Source of the DNA: Helicostylum pulchrum | Lineage: Eukaryota > Mucoromycota > Mucoromycetes > Mucorales > Mucoraceae | NCBI GenBank assembly: GCA_025677825.1 | Contig: JAIXMO010000049.1 | Location: 162,513 to 226,512, forward strand | DNA: 64,000 nt | Direction: 5' to 3' | Shown here: piece after piece, positions 25,136 through 36,947 of the stretch | Layout of the letters: each line of letters begins with the position of its first letter | Position numbering within the stretch: the stretch's first letter is position 1 | The notes under the pieces: model-generated | Told to the model about the DNA's origin: nothing | What the model saw: the letters and a program-made list of their open reading frames with translations, nothing else | The model's database searches: none | Program-made: the position numbers and the translations under genes

Positions 25136-25612
25136 ATGAACAATAATCAACTGACAACGAATATTATCAATTACATTGAATTATTAAATCTGTCCAAAAC
25201 TCCCTGTGTAGCAGTTTGGAGACCATTCTTTATAACTAAATGTATTGACTGGTGTCTATCAATTGAAACTGAATTATCTGTATTGAGTTCAGAAGAATGC
25301 TTACAAGTGTGTCAACAAGTAGAAGAAAGTTGTAAGCGACCTGCTCCATCCATATCACAACTGTTGGACGCTTTACACTTCTTTTTCTATAATCTACTTA
25401 AAAACCAGTTTCTCAGCAATAGTTTATATATGCACATAATCAAGAACTACCGTTTCTTGACCATACCCGATAAAGATATCTTGATAAAGGTAATATAACA
25501 ACTGTCATAACCAAACAAAAACCTCTAACTGGTTCAATAGGATATATCAGAACTATCAACAAACGCTGCTACAAATAACATCTTACATGATATACTACAC
25601 GAACTTTCATAA
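25136..25612 (+). CDS. Small protein of unknown function
   Basis: Two exons, 25136-25489 and 25541-25612, give 141 aa. The intron ends in TTCAATAG and both exons are in frame, supporting a real gene. The protein is helical, Leu/Ile/Cys-rich, with no signal peptide or clear TM. Recognisable stretches such as WRPFFITKCIDWCLSIE and ISQLLDALHFFFYNLLKNQF do not match a family I know. It lies 90 bp after the SAM carrier on the same strand. Confidence 0.65.
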
Positions 25613-25677
25613 ACAAGATATATACATTCATACATATATGAAAAAAGGGTTATTTATTCATAAAAAAAGGGTATTAT

Positions 25678-26322
25678 TTATTTAGTAACTACAAATATAA
25701 AGGAAACGTCATTAGTCAATTGATCAATTAAATAAATATATAAAAAACTTACCACCGATGACACCACAGGCCAAACGGTCACCAGCATTACCAGTGGTAG
25801 CTGACAACTCAACACCTCCAAGACCAAGATCATCTTCATCAGCATGGACGATAATAGTACGACCAATGATAGACAAGGGACCGATCAACTTGAGTTGGCC
25901 ATCTTCAACCTTCAAGGTAGCTTCACCGTTAGCGTTTGCAACGATGTTACCCAAATCACCAGCATGACGAACTTCAGCTTCAGGAGCACCGTGAGTCTTA
26001 CCGTGAGGATTATAATGAGGACCAGCGGAAATACAACCTTTGAAAAATAAATACGTATTAGTCATCAAAAAAAAAAAAAAAAAACGCGCGTCTTATCCAG
26101 GTGGGTCAATAGTCAATTTACCATTAACCCCCCTTTTTTTATGTATATCTATACTTTACCGTTGGTGTTGTCTCCAAACTCGTGAATATGGAAACCGTGC
26201 TTACCGGGAGTCAAACCAGTGATGGAAGCTTCAACAACAACCTTGGCGTCTTCAGAAGCTTGAGAGAATTTGACGGTACCAGAGATGTTGGCACCCTTAA
26301 GAACAGCGACAGCGTTAACCAT
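25678..26322 (-). CDS. SOD1: Cu/Zn superoxide dismutase, cytosolic
   Basis: Three exons, 26322-26160, 26037-25753 and 25688-25678, give 152 aa. It converts superoxide to hydrogen peroxide and oxygen. The copper/zinc ligands are all visible: [30 protein letters not shown] and IIVHADEDD. The disulphide cysteines are in NGCISAG and RLACGVIG, and the active-site Arg is in GDRLAC. The last exon is only 11 nt including the stop. Without it the reading runs on into GKFFIYLFN. With it the end is GVIGVTK, as expected for SOD1. The length fits the family. Confidence 0.96.
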
Positions 26323-26911
26323 TTTTTATAAAGATTTAATATATAAAATTGTAAAAAAAAAGAGAAAAAGAGTGCAAAAATAAAATATGAAAATATATAG
26401 TTTTTTTTTTTTTTTTCTTTTTTTTTTTTCCCTCAATAACCCTGTCGCAATTCGCGTCATTGGTGTTTAGTAATAGCCAATCATTAAAAAGGCATTTATC
26501 CAGTCCTGGGTTGTAATTCTTCCGCGATTCTTTAGTTTTATTTATACACTCAATGTAATACACATGTGGTGGATGATAATTCTTTTACGATCAAAAAGCC
26601 TACTTGATATGCGAGAAGAAGAAAAGGATTTAAATAAAACAGCGTATTAGTTAGCACCTCAGAAAATGATGTAATATATAGTTTCGTATTCATACTAAGC
26701 AAATTGATTTTTTTATTTTCCCACTAAATTGGAACCACTGTATACTGAAGGGTAAAGGGACTATGGATCTCAAAGAAATTAGTAAACCCGACAAAAATGA
26801 AATAAAATTTAACCCTTACCGAAAAAAAAAAACATTTGAAGTAATATATGAATAAATGAAAGGAAGGAAAAAATTAGCACGAGAATATACTTTTGAGTAT
26901 AACGCATTACC
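26323..26911. other. Intergenic, no gene seen
   Basis: About 590 bp upstream of SOD1 and downstream of the decayed TnpB-like gene. Contains long A/T runs (26401-26430). No coding frame is supported. Confidence 0.45.
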
Positions 26912-29900
26912 TTAAAAAGTATTACCATAATCGATGATACGTCTATCGTTGTTTCGTTTAAAGAAAGATGTGACGGCATTGTTTATTTGATCAGTGTTTG
27001 AGTGACTGATTTTCTTCGGGTTGAAAGGGGGGAGAGGTAAACCGAAAATAAGACTTGTTAAACCAGATATACCGATAGCCAAAGCGGAAACGGAATCTCT
27101 CGACTTGTGGGAACAATCTAGTTTCACTGATACGCGATTATTATTACTGCATACAGATGTTCCATTTATAGTTTTCATAATTGTCTTGTTATTTTTTAAC
27201 GACACCGACATCGGATATGTTGTTTTTTTAAAACAGAAAACACAAGTCTGCGAAGTGTTGTGTTCATTTGTTTCGCAAACGGAGGTATACGAACTATGTA
27301 TCTTGGGCTTCCAGACCCCACCGTACTTTGGATGACCTTTTATTGCAGATCCAACTCCGTAATAGTTCTACGTTTCTGATCGCCAGAGACATACTTTCTT
27401 TCAGCCGAACATAATCGATCTACGTATTTTTTTTTCTGCAGTTCAACTTTTCTTCGTATCTTGGTTCTTTTATCAGATTAGTACAATTCTCGAAGTGTAT
27501 TTCGATTTTCGATTTGCTGCTCATAAGCTCGCTGTAGTTGGTCAAGATTACCAGAGTCTTCTAGCGACATATCTCTCTGGTTTTTTTCTATCTCTTTAAT
27601 AAGTAGCCCTTCTTCCGTTTTTTTTTTGGAATTCTCTAAGTTTTTTTAACTTTCTTTAATCCACTTCCAAATTCTATTTTTTTTTTTTTTTCACAACAAA
27701 CGTTTCGGGTAGATTCAAGTCTTCTCGATTTATGCTGACTAAAGTATTTTTTATTTTAGTAATTCATCAAACTGATACGTTGTATAAGCTCAGATGCGAT
27801 GTCTCGGTCATTTTAACAAATCCATTATCCGTATCCGAGAACATGAGCTCTTCATTCGTATTTAACAAATTGTTATTTAGTTCCATCTTTTCCACTTTTT
27901 CAAATGACTTGTATAAATTTTTACTTATTTCGAGCTTGCTCGAACTGGTACCTTCTTCTTTTTCATGAAACCAGTTTTTAGTGGCGTTGCCTTACCTAAG
28001 TAAATACATTTCACTTCTGAGCTCGGATATTTTGGTTTTCGAACTTTGAACTCTAGTATTAATATCATCCTTAATTATTTTTCTGTTTCGATACGGTTGT
28101 ATAAAATAGCATTGTTGTTGATTTGTTCTAGAGACAATGCTTGATAATAATTTGAATGGACCCATCTACTTTTCAACTTGCGTATTTCATTCTTAGCTAA
28201 AAACTTTTTGCTGTCTTCTAACTCTCCTTTCAGCAAACCATTAAGGGCAGCAACTTCCATTTGTAATAACTTGAGTCTATCAGAATTTTCTTGTTCTAAA
28301 TCTCTTGATTTTCCAGGCTGTTTACTTGCTACAGAAGACTCCTTACTAGATCGCTTAATAGGTCTAACAGATTCCGAAGGCGGATAGTTTTTTACGATGC
28401 CAAGCAATCTAACTGTCTTAACACCTGGTAGAAATATTATCCAACATGCAAATTTTTTATTATGGTTGTCCATTATTCTTTCAATTAGAGGCATATCGAA
28501 AAAAGAGCTAATCACGGCATCCTTGTTTTCCGTTGCAATTTGTCTAGAAGTTATTACATCGCTATTAAAGTCAAAACGTCTAAATTTTCATCTTTTTTAG
28601 ACGAGAAAAACAACGAAAAAAAGGAGGGAGCATTCATTTTTAATGCATTAAGTTGGCTAGGTTTGGTCAGAGGTGATAATATAGTTATGAGCTTGCTGTA
28701 CCCACACGAACGAAAAATTTCATTCGCCATTAAAATCAATGGCATTTGATAAGGTAACGCTCTCCAGCTCTTTTTTTCCGGTATATAAGGCATGATACAA
28801 TTAGCAATAAGTAGACATACTTCTAGTTCGTTAGGCTGCAAATCAGTACATATTGATTTCATGTGTTTTTCATTGATTTTTTTCCCATGATTCTTGAATA
28901 AAGCATTTCGTATGACGGCCGCCAAAGAGTTTATCCGTTTTCTGGACGTATAAGATACTTCAATATTATCAATATTTTCGTCTTCGATTTCTAGCAGTCT
29001 TTTCTCGGCTGCAATGTTGACATCGGCCATGATTTCTAACTCAACATTAGGAGCCTCATATTCTTCCGGAATGTCTTTTTTTGCATTCTCTTCTCTCTGT
29101 AAGGTGGTAATTGTGGTTAGTTTTAGATGCTGAGATAACAGTAGTCGTATTTACCTCTTTCAAAAGTATTTCTTTATACTTATCAATTCTGATTTGACAT
29201 CTTTCCGATTTTCTAATCCATTTGAGACTATTCGATTTATCAGTTTCAGACTTTTTGATATGTTTTTTCGTTTTTTTTCTTCGTTTCTAAAGAGCGATCT
29301 TTTCCCATTTCGACTCTTATTGATAATACTGATACGATTAAATGGTATACTATTTAAGAAAATGACTTTTTTACTTGATGGTTGGGGCTGCTGCTGTTTT
29401 TCCTTCTTATACTTTTGTATTGCTGCCTCTCTTTTCGGAGCCAAATGAATTCGAAGCAAAACTTTTAAAAGATTGGACAGCTTTTTTTTTTGCTCCACAT
29501 GTTTTCGAAGTTGGTGCAAAAAATTTGAAGAGCACCCTTCATAACATAAGTGTCTAGTACTGGTATCTTGTTTTATTCGCGAGGTACAATCTTAAGGAGC
29601 TCTTGTGCAATGAGTTTTTATCTAATGTAGATTGTACAGTTCCTCTCTCTCCAAAATAACTTGATTGTATTATTTGTAAATGTTTTATATCGAGTAGCTT
29701 TTTATAATGATTATTAAAATAATCAGAATTACAACATTTGGCAGAAATGGGGGGAGGCAGATGGGTATTGTTTTGTAGCATGTTGAAATTATCAAGAATA
29801 ATTGTATTTATATTCTCTCCTTTCGATTTTACGAGAGATATAACATTATCATTGTCAATATCAAAGGTATAGTCTTTCAATACTAGTAAAAAATTTCTAA

Positions 29901-30575
29901 TGACAATACTATAGTCTGTAGTATAGTTTGTTGCTGCTTCTATAGTTGAACGGATAGTTTCCAAAAAAAAAAAAAGGTACGAATATCGTCCAGTAAGTCA
30001 CTACGAATTATTGAATCCAGAGATGTTGTTACAGCTCTCATTTCTTCTTCTTTGTCAATATCAATTTTTACATCAACACTAACTTCTATCTTTGAGCTGC
30101 TACTTTCTTCATTGACTTTATCCTTCTCCTTCCCCTTTCTTTCAGCTCCTACTTTCTTCAATATGCTATCGAAATTACTTTTGACAAACTCTGTCCAAAA
30201 TCCGAAGCTCTTCTTCCCTTTCTGTCGTTTTAAAAAAATTTCTACAGTTGTAGCTTTAAAGTCTGCTCTTTTTTCCGCTTCTGTGACTAAACCTCTTTCC
30301 AATCGAGTTGCACTGAGACATGTATTCTTTAAGTCATGCGTACTTTGCTTTTTATCTAAACAGAGGCTTGTTTTTCTTGATAGTCTAACGCCCATTTCTT
30401 CATGCAGAGCCTTTAAAATCTGATCATCCTCAATTTTATTCTTCTTAGTCGTACTGCTACCTTCTGCTCCTTCATCGTGGGCTCTTTTAAAACCGCTTGT
30501 TCGCCATTTGGCCGGCTTATTGATTGTTAGGAGTGAATTAAGGTAGGCACTTCTTTGCTTTCTTTTAATATGCAC
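26912..30575 (-). pseudogene. Large decayed TnpB/Fanzor-like RuvC nuclease gene
   Basis: Reading from 30575 down to 26912, successive open segments in changing frames form one protein-like string of roughly 1,100-1,200 residues: 30575-29970, 29964-29554, 29519-29160, 29030-28554, 28515-28075, about 27968-27770, 27450-26912. Near the end are an Asp-centred motif (SDTDNGFVKMTET, about 27790-27840), then YGVGSAIKGHPKYGGVWKP, then NEHNTSQTCVFC with its CxxC at 27233-27244, a second half-ribbon (SVCSNNN) and HKSRDSVSALAIGISGLTSL with R-D at 27095-27100. That order (Asp, Glu, CxxC zinc ribbon, Asp) is the RuvC-I/II/III layout of TnpB and Fanzor nucleases. Frameshifts and stops interrupt it (for example near 27350 and 29960), and the second CxxC has lost a Cys. 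The N-terminal 700 or more residues are lysine-rich and unassigned. Confidence 0.65.
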
Positions 30576-31231
30576 GAAGATATTCAGGTAAATATATTTA
30601 AAGAAAAGAAAGAAAAAGTTTTTTGATGAATATTTTTCACCTTAATCACTTCTCCTCTGGAAAGGTGTGACTTCAAAACCAAAACCAGATAAATAAAAGA
30701 TTTGTATGGACTATTTAGTCGAAAATTGCGGAAAAAAATATAATACACTATGTGTAAGGAGTAGTATCGAAAAGTATCGAAAAGTAACGAGACTCTACTT
30801 TGTGATATAAATAGTTACACGAGCATAATAGTTCAGGAAAATAGTTTGTCCTTGTACAACATTTTCCGTCTCAAAGTTGATCTCTCCAGCTGCTTTTTTC
30901 GCTCGCTGCGCTCACGAAGCGGCGCCGCCCTGATGGATTTCTTATATGATCCCCTCTTCGAGGGAATAGAACGGCCATCCGAGGTCCTTGGTCGACTGTT
31001 TTATGTGATGAGAAAAAAAGCAGGGGTTAATTTATAGTGTTTATTTGAAAAAAAGATGATTGCAGTGTATAGCCTTTGTTAAGTTTTAATCACCATTTTT
31101 TTCCATAAGCAAAATTAAACTTTTCTAACGCGCTTTTTATTGGCATTCCGGTTATTATCAATTTTTTAATAATTTTTTTATTGGACACTTTCAAATCTCG
31201 CTTTTTAGAGACTTAACAAGTCAAAATAAGT
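30576..31231. other. Intergenic with GC-rich island
   Basis: AT-rich flank of the decayed nuclease, then a sharply different GC- and CpG-rich stretch at about 30890-31000. GAAAAGTATC/GAAAAGTAAC repeats lie near 30769-30790. No tRNA or other RNA fold was recognised. Confidence 0.5.
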
Positions 31232-31517
31232 GGGGTTCAGTGGGAAAAGAAAATGCTTTTCATTTTTTTTTTCCAGCGAATCGTTTTGAAGTTCCCAAAT
31301 AGTGATAGATGATCGCGTCTTTCTGGAGCTAGTAAAGCGTATCCTTCGTGAATCAAATTTCATTTAAAAATAACCTTTTTTAAAAAGTTTATTTTATTTT
31401 ATGTTATTTTATTTCGTAGCAACTCCAAAAGCATCAAATTTGTCATTGGCTTATTTTATTTTTCGACATTATTTAGCAAAAATTGAAGCAAAGCATTTTC
31501 TTTTCCCACTGAACCCC
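31232..31517. mobile_element. Foldback/MITE-like element with 28-bp perfect inverted termini
   Basis: The left end, GGGGTTCAGTGGGAAAAGAA followed by AATGCTTT (31232-31259), is repeated as its exact reverse complement at 31490-31517. The 286-bp element is AT-rich, noncoding and lies downstream of the Nab3-like gene. TA dinucleotides lie 2-3 bp outside each end (31227-31228 and 31520-31521), so a TA target duplication is possible but the alignment is not exact. Confidence 0.85.
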
Positions 31518-31710
31518 GCTATACTAATTATACTTTTTTGTAAAGCGGAACTTTACTAAAAACATTGAGATTTGATGTGATTAAATGCGATCTCAGGAAA
31601 AGATACTGTGAGGGTATACATAAAGCCTATTTGATGATACAACTATTTTTTTCTGTTTTATTTTTTTTGTTTTTGTTCTCAATATTTAATGACAAAGCAT
31701 GATTTTTCCT

Positions 31711-34060
31711 TTACTTTTGTGGTTGTTCAGTGGATGGATGACCTAAAGTTGGTTCAACATGAGGCATGGAAGGTGAATATGACATTGAAGAATTAGAGGT
31801 CATCTGAGCCAACAACTGAGCTAAAGCAGGATTACCATTAGCTGCTGTACTTATTAACGCTGCGATATTAGGCTGTTCAGGCTGTAATGGTTGTGGAGGC
31901 TGAGGAGAGCTCACATTTAATCCATTTACCAACGTAGCCAATAATTGAGGTATGGTAGGTTGATTAGTTACAGGAGGGGAAACAACACTACCACTAGGTT
32001 TAGGTTGAATCATGTTATATAAAGAAGCAAGGGTATTCATATCAATAGCTGGTGGGGCTGCTACTTGAGGCTGAGCGATTGGCACTGGATAAGAACGGCG
32101 AATGATACTTACTGCCTCGATAGCAGTGACACTATCATATTCTAAATAAAAAGAGTTATTAAAAAAGTACTTTTTATCAAGTATTATTTATGTTATATTT
32201 ACCATCGTATCGTACACCTTGACCATGTTCAGCAGGTGCAAATACTTGAAGGTATATCTTGCTTTGAGCTTCATTATCACGATCAATCATAACAATGGCC
32301 TTCACGCCTTCCAGGATCATTTGTTTTACAATTTCCTCACGAGCGCTCTTGGAATAAGGTAAAGTAATAGAGGAAGCCCGAATTTGATTAGAAGAAAAGA
32401 CGCGTTCAATATAATCCGTAAATCCATAAGCTACGTTATCCCAAGCAACAATTTGAACAACAGGGACATCGTTTCCTTGGCGTGAAGGAATAAGTGGACT
32501 AGCAAGAGGCAAAGAAGGATTAATAGCGGTATAGTTACGCGTAACAGGTGATCTAGCGGGTGTATCATTATAGCGAGAAGAATCATTATATCGAGCATAG
32601 GCATTTCTAGGCTCAGCAGCTTCATTATAGCGAGGATAAGACCTATCATCATTGTTGTTGTTGTTATAACGAGGTGTATACGAATTGACAGATTCGTTAT
32701 AACGACCATTATAAGGTCGTACATCATTTACAGGCTCACTATTATTATTATTGTAACGATAAGGTGTAGGTCGATAAGATCTACCATTATCTTGTTGACG
32801 ATTATTATAATCTTGATTACGTCCATTATTATTGTTGTTGTTGTTGTTGCTGTTGTTGTTGTTGTTGTTGTTGTCGTTGGCAGTAGAATAAGGATAATCA
32901 TTGGTATTACGACCATAATCAGGTCTATAATCATTATTTCGATCATTATTCCGATCATTATTTCTACCACGACGAGAAGAAGAAGGAGGAAGAGGAGGAG
33001 GTGGAGGAGCTTGTTGTTGATAACGAGGAGGAGAAATGTTACGATTGTTTTCATATGGAACATACTGGTCGGGTCTAATATTTCCTCTTGCACGAGGTTC
33101 AAAGTTCCTTTGTTGACTATTTCTTCTAGTAACAGGCGCAACATTACGCTCGTCCGCATTATTATTACTTTCCCTGTTAGCTAATTCTCGCATTTCTCTT
33201 TCTGCAGCACGGGCAAAAAATGGTTTTCTCTTACAAATTTCAAGGTCTAAATATTTTCGTTTTTTTTTTTTTTTTTGGTAGGTATATATTTTTTTTTAAC
33301 AGATTGAATTGTACAAGGAAAAAAAGAAACAACAAAAAGGGTAATTTTTTTTTAACTTACCAAGTACAATGCCATGGAACGGTTTCCCGTTTTCTATTTG
33401 AACAGCTTGAGCACAAGCTTCAGGGTTTTCGAAATGAACAAAGCCAAAAGGAGTTTTCTGGACAACTTCAAGTACTTCACCATACTTGCTAAAATAGTTC
33501 ATGACATCTTGTTTATCAATAAATTTAGGCAATTGGCGTACCAGCATACGAGACTCAGGCTTAACTGTACTCCAATCAATATCTCTCTTGGACAATATTT
33601 GACGATCTAGTTTTAAGTTATCGATTTCATTACTACTATCCTGAATTTCTCTTGCTTCAGTAGGTTTACGTCGATTATTAACGTTAATTTTATTACGATT
33701 ATCAGAACCACGTCGTTTACTAAGTAACGAATACTCATCAAACTCATCTAATACTCGTTCTCGTTTTCTAGCACCAGTTCTTCCTTCTTCACTTGCACTG
33801 TTAAAGTTATCTTGTTGTTCGTCGTCGTCATTATTATTATTATTTTTAATATTAGCATCTGCAGTATAATTATACTTATAATCTTGTATCTCTGCTTTAT
33901 ATTCTTGGTTCGACGCTTGGCTGTCTTTATGTTCATATGCCTCACTATTGTTAGCAGGAGTACTACTAGCTGCCGTATTATTTGCAAATAATGCCGAAAA
34001 GAAATCATCTACAACTGACTTTTTCGTATTTGCAGTATCATTGCCGTTTGGTTCTGTCAT
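31711..34060 (-). CDS. Nab3-like RNA-binding protein (RRM plus anticodon-binding-like domain)
   Basis: Three exons, 34060-33361, 33246-32203 and 32141-31711, give 724 aa. The N-terminal 170 residues are acidic and disordered. About 175-250 is an RRM (SRMLVRQLPKFIDKQDVMNY, then TPFGFVHFENPEACAQAVQ) whose last strand crosses the first intron. A basic Arg/Asn/Tyr-rich region with poly-Asn follows (codons at about 32810-32870). About 470-600 is a second fold (VQIVAWDNVAYGFTDYIERV, then ILEGVKAIVMIDR) like the domain after the RRM in yeast Nab3 and human NCOA5. A Pro/Gln-rich tail ends the protein. Nab3 acts with Nrd1 in termination of short noncoding transcripts. The assignment rests on the domain order; a metazoan-type NCOA5 role is the alternative. 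Confidence 0.8.
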
Positions 34061-34645
34061 CTCTCTTTTTTAAAAAAATATAATATATTTATATATACTA
34101 TATGTTCTCTTTTTATATAAATATATGTAAGAGATAAAAGGGGAAGGTTTTATATAAACGTATATATAGGATTATATATGTGTAATTGTTAGAAAAAACA
34201 ATAATAATTATAAAAAAAGTGTGGCAAAAAAAAAACGAAAAAAAAAAAATTTTGCATCCTGTTCAGTCATTGGCTAACGTCATGATCTATACAAAAAACC
34301 CGTCTTTTTTTTTCACTGAGAATACAAGGTGTAGTTTCTTGGGGTATGTTACGCGTAAAGCAAACCCCAACCCCCATTACATAAATGCAAGTAAAGCCTT
34401 TATTCCGTGTTGTCAAATAATACCCAAACGTGGTCTTATCCATATATGATTTGTCGCTTTAAATCTATATAAACCCATAAATACAAGGACAATAATATTC
34501 TCAACGCGACAAATGTATTACATACCTTGGAGATCTATGTTTCAAAAAAGGCAAGTCAGATTACGTGAAGTGTAATAAATTTTGTGTATAAAATCTAAAG
34601 CCTTGAAAGACAAACCGTGTCCGTTACGGCAATTTGGGGTTTTGA
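34061..34645. other. Intergenic, no gene seen
   Basis: About 585 bp from the Nab3-like start to the end of the decayed Fanzor. AT-rich near the gene (ATATATATAC tracts, presumed promoter), more mixed from 34260. No supported coding frame. Confidence 0.45.
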
Positions 34646-36490
34646 TTACCTACTTGTAGTAGCTCTCTTGAAAGCAACAGGCACGTCTCTAGTCTTAAAA
34701 ATAGAGCTTGCCGCAGCCAAAATGTTCCTTGTGGCGTTTAGGATCTTGTTATATGTTTCACAGATGAGAGAACTTTTCCCTTTATTACCAGCATCCTTTA
34801 AGATTTCTGTTGTTACATACACTACATATCTGGGAGGTTAAGTACTCACCAATAGTAACAGAAATTAAGTAACCCTCAACTTCACGCTTCTTCAATGCGC
34901 GCCAGAACACACCTGTCACACCGCAGCGGGTTTCCCGTAACTTTACATTATCTTTACCGAACATGCCCGGGCCAAAGATCACCAGCGGTACTTTTTGTCG
35001 GTATTGGTTGAACTGGCCTGGCAAGAACTTGTTGGCTCTGCATCACAGATTATATATGTACTTATTAACATGGTCAATGTATATTTAGACAACTTTTTTT
35101 TTTTAGTATTACTTTATAGAAATTTTTCTTCTTGAGCTCTCGTCATTCATTATACCTTTCCTTTTAGAGTCTCTGGTTTTCTGCCTCTTCTTCTTTGTCT
35201 TGATTTTCTTCTTCTTATTTCGTTTCTTTTGGTCATACTTACTTTCACCGTTAATTAGCAGGTTGACCATTAATTCAGGCGCCTTTTGCCTTCCCTGGTA
35301 CAACACGGATCTATCCCTGGCTGAACTCGAGCCATAAAAATTAAAAAAAAGCATCCAGATGAGTAAGCACATATCTTGTATAAAGCTTGTAAGTTTCTAT
35401 ATTGGTATTTTTAAAAGTAGGGATATGTGTTTCAAGATCTTCTATTCCGGTTTCCCTTTTTTTTTCCTTGGCAGTTCGGCTTGTATCTTGGTAGATCCTG
35501 TAAATTGTAATACTCTTTGGCTGTACATCTTCTGAATTGGTTGGGGGTCATTTTCAGAGGCAAGCGTAGCCTGGAATACACTTTTTTTACCTGGACCCAA
35601 AGCTATTGGCAAAAAAAAGTAGACGTTGTTTCTGTATCGTCAAAATCTTGTAAAGTCAAGTTAAAGTTTTTCATCAATTGACAGTGATGACTTTTTCTTG
35701 TAAAATAAAAAATCAACAGAATAACTATCCGTTGTAATTATACAACTGAAAATTTTCTTATTACTACCAAACGGAAGCATATCTTCTAATCTATTAGAAA
35801 TAAAAAATTTATGTTAGTTAGTATTTCTGCAACGAATATGAAAGTGGTTTAAGATTACTTTTTATAGTGAAGTTTTTTGAAGTTAAAAATACGGTAAAAC
35901 ATTACAATTTGACAGTTGAAACCTTTGGGCTTCTTTTCTCTCACAAACGTTGCAAGAGAAACGATATTGAGTACGGTAAATCGCCAATGTAAACTTGCTC
36001 TTGGTAATATAAACAGAAGTTTTGGGAGAGGGAACCTTCTTACGTCAAAGGAATTATAGGATTGATGTTCTTCTTCCAGTTTTGATAGGATGTGGAGGAG
36101 AAACGGAACAAATTTTTCTGGAGACTTCGATAAAGTCGATAACGTCACTTGGGAATTTAAAAGATTCCTTAATGGTAAACAAACCGTAGTAATATGTTCT
36201 TTTATGGTTTCCGTCAAAGTATTGTCATTCAGCCACTCAGGAGATCCTTGGCAAACCAGCTGATAACAAAACTTAGTGATAACGTCTTTACAAGCTTTGA
36301 GTTCATACTCTGTAAATAAACAAATATTTATGTCAATCATTACCGCAAATTGTGTCTGCAACTTATACCATAAATATGACAAAATTTTTCGTTCGAACGT
36401 TTCAACGATGACATTTCTGTACGACGTAGAAATTTCGGATAAACAGCCGCTTGCTCCCACAAGTAAGCAAGCACATATCTCTTATACTTG
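34646..36490 (-). pseudogene. Decayed Fanzor (eukaryotic TnpB-like) gene
   Basis: Reading from about 36490 down: an N-terminal segment at 36490-35855 (FERKILSYLWYKLQTQFAVM, then LPRASLHWRFTVLNI); then LEDMLPFGSNKKIFSCIITT (about 35790-35700); a RuvC-I-like site now reading ALGPGKKSVFQA at 35567-35603; a middle segment at 35335-35109 (FYGSSSARDRSVLYQGRQKA followed by a Lys-rich run); and the C-terminal part at 35024-34785 (LVIFGPGMFGKDNVKL, then GVFWRALKKREVEGYL, then GEYLTSQICSVC). After a frameshift near 34790 the end reads LICETYNKILNATRNIL to a stop at 34646. The layout is that of Fanzor RuvC nucleases with a zinc ribbon. The RuvC-I Asp position is Gly (codon 35595-35597), and the W-D-R-D of RuvC-III is not preserved, so the gene is dead. 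Confidence 0.8.
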
Positions 36491-36947
36491 CAACATTAAG
36501 TTAAGTAATCTAACATTTTATCGGTATAATTTATTATTGCTCCTATTGCTAATTATTCCTTTCTTTATCATAGTGCACATACTAAAAGTAATCTAACTGT
36601 CAAAAATGTGCCAACATCTTACATGGTAATATATAATTATATCACTTATAGACATATTTTTGGTGTCCACTATGAAGTAACGCGTTTCACTGATAATTTC
36701 AGTGGTTAATCGCTAAAAAAAACCATCAATGGAACTGCCTGAAGCATCCCTGTACTGGGCGTATTTGTTGTTTTATTTTTCTCTTTAAGCATTGCTTGTA
36801 TCCTTTTTTTAAAAGTTCTCGCCCAGTAAAATATTTATTCGTAACTTTTCTGATAGGTGTGTAGGGGGGAGATTATTGAAAAACGTCACAAAAAAAAACC
36901 GCAGCTTTTTTTTCTCTTCTTTTTCCTTTTTATCACATATATACACA
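36491..36947. other. Promoter region of Prp22 gene with repeat copy 2
   Basis: Contains TACTGGGCG (36753-36761) and its reverse complement CGCCCAGTA (36820-36828), then at about 36835-36866 the second copy of the motif seen at 2192, and a pyrimidine-rich leader before the ATG at 36948. Confidence 0.5.

Noticed and set aside
32728..33184. Long open frames antisense to or overlapping the Asn-rich part of the Nab3-like gene
   Set aside because: They are shadows of AAT/AAC-rich codons giving poly-Ile, poly-Val or poly-Thr strings in other frames.
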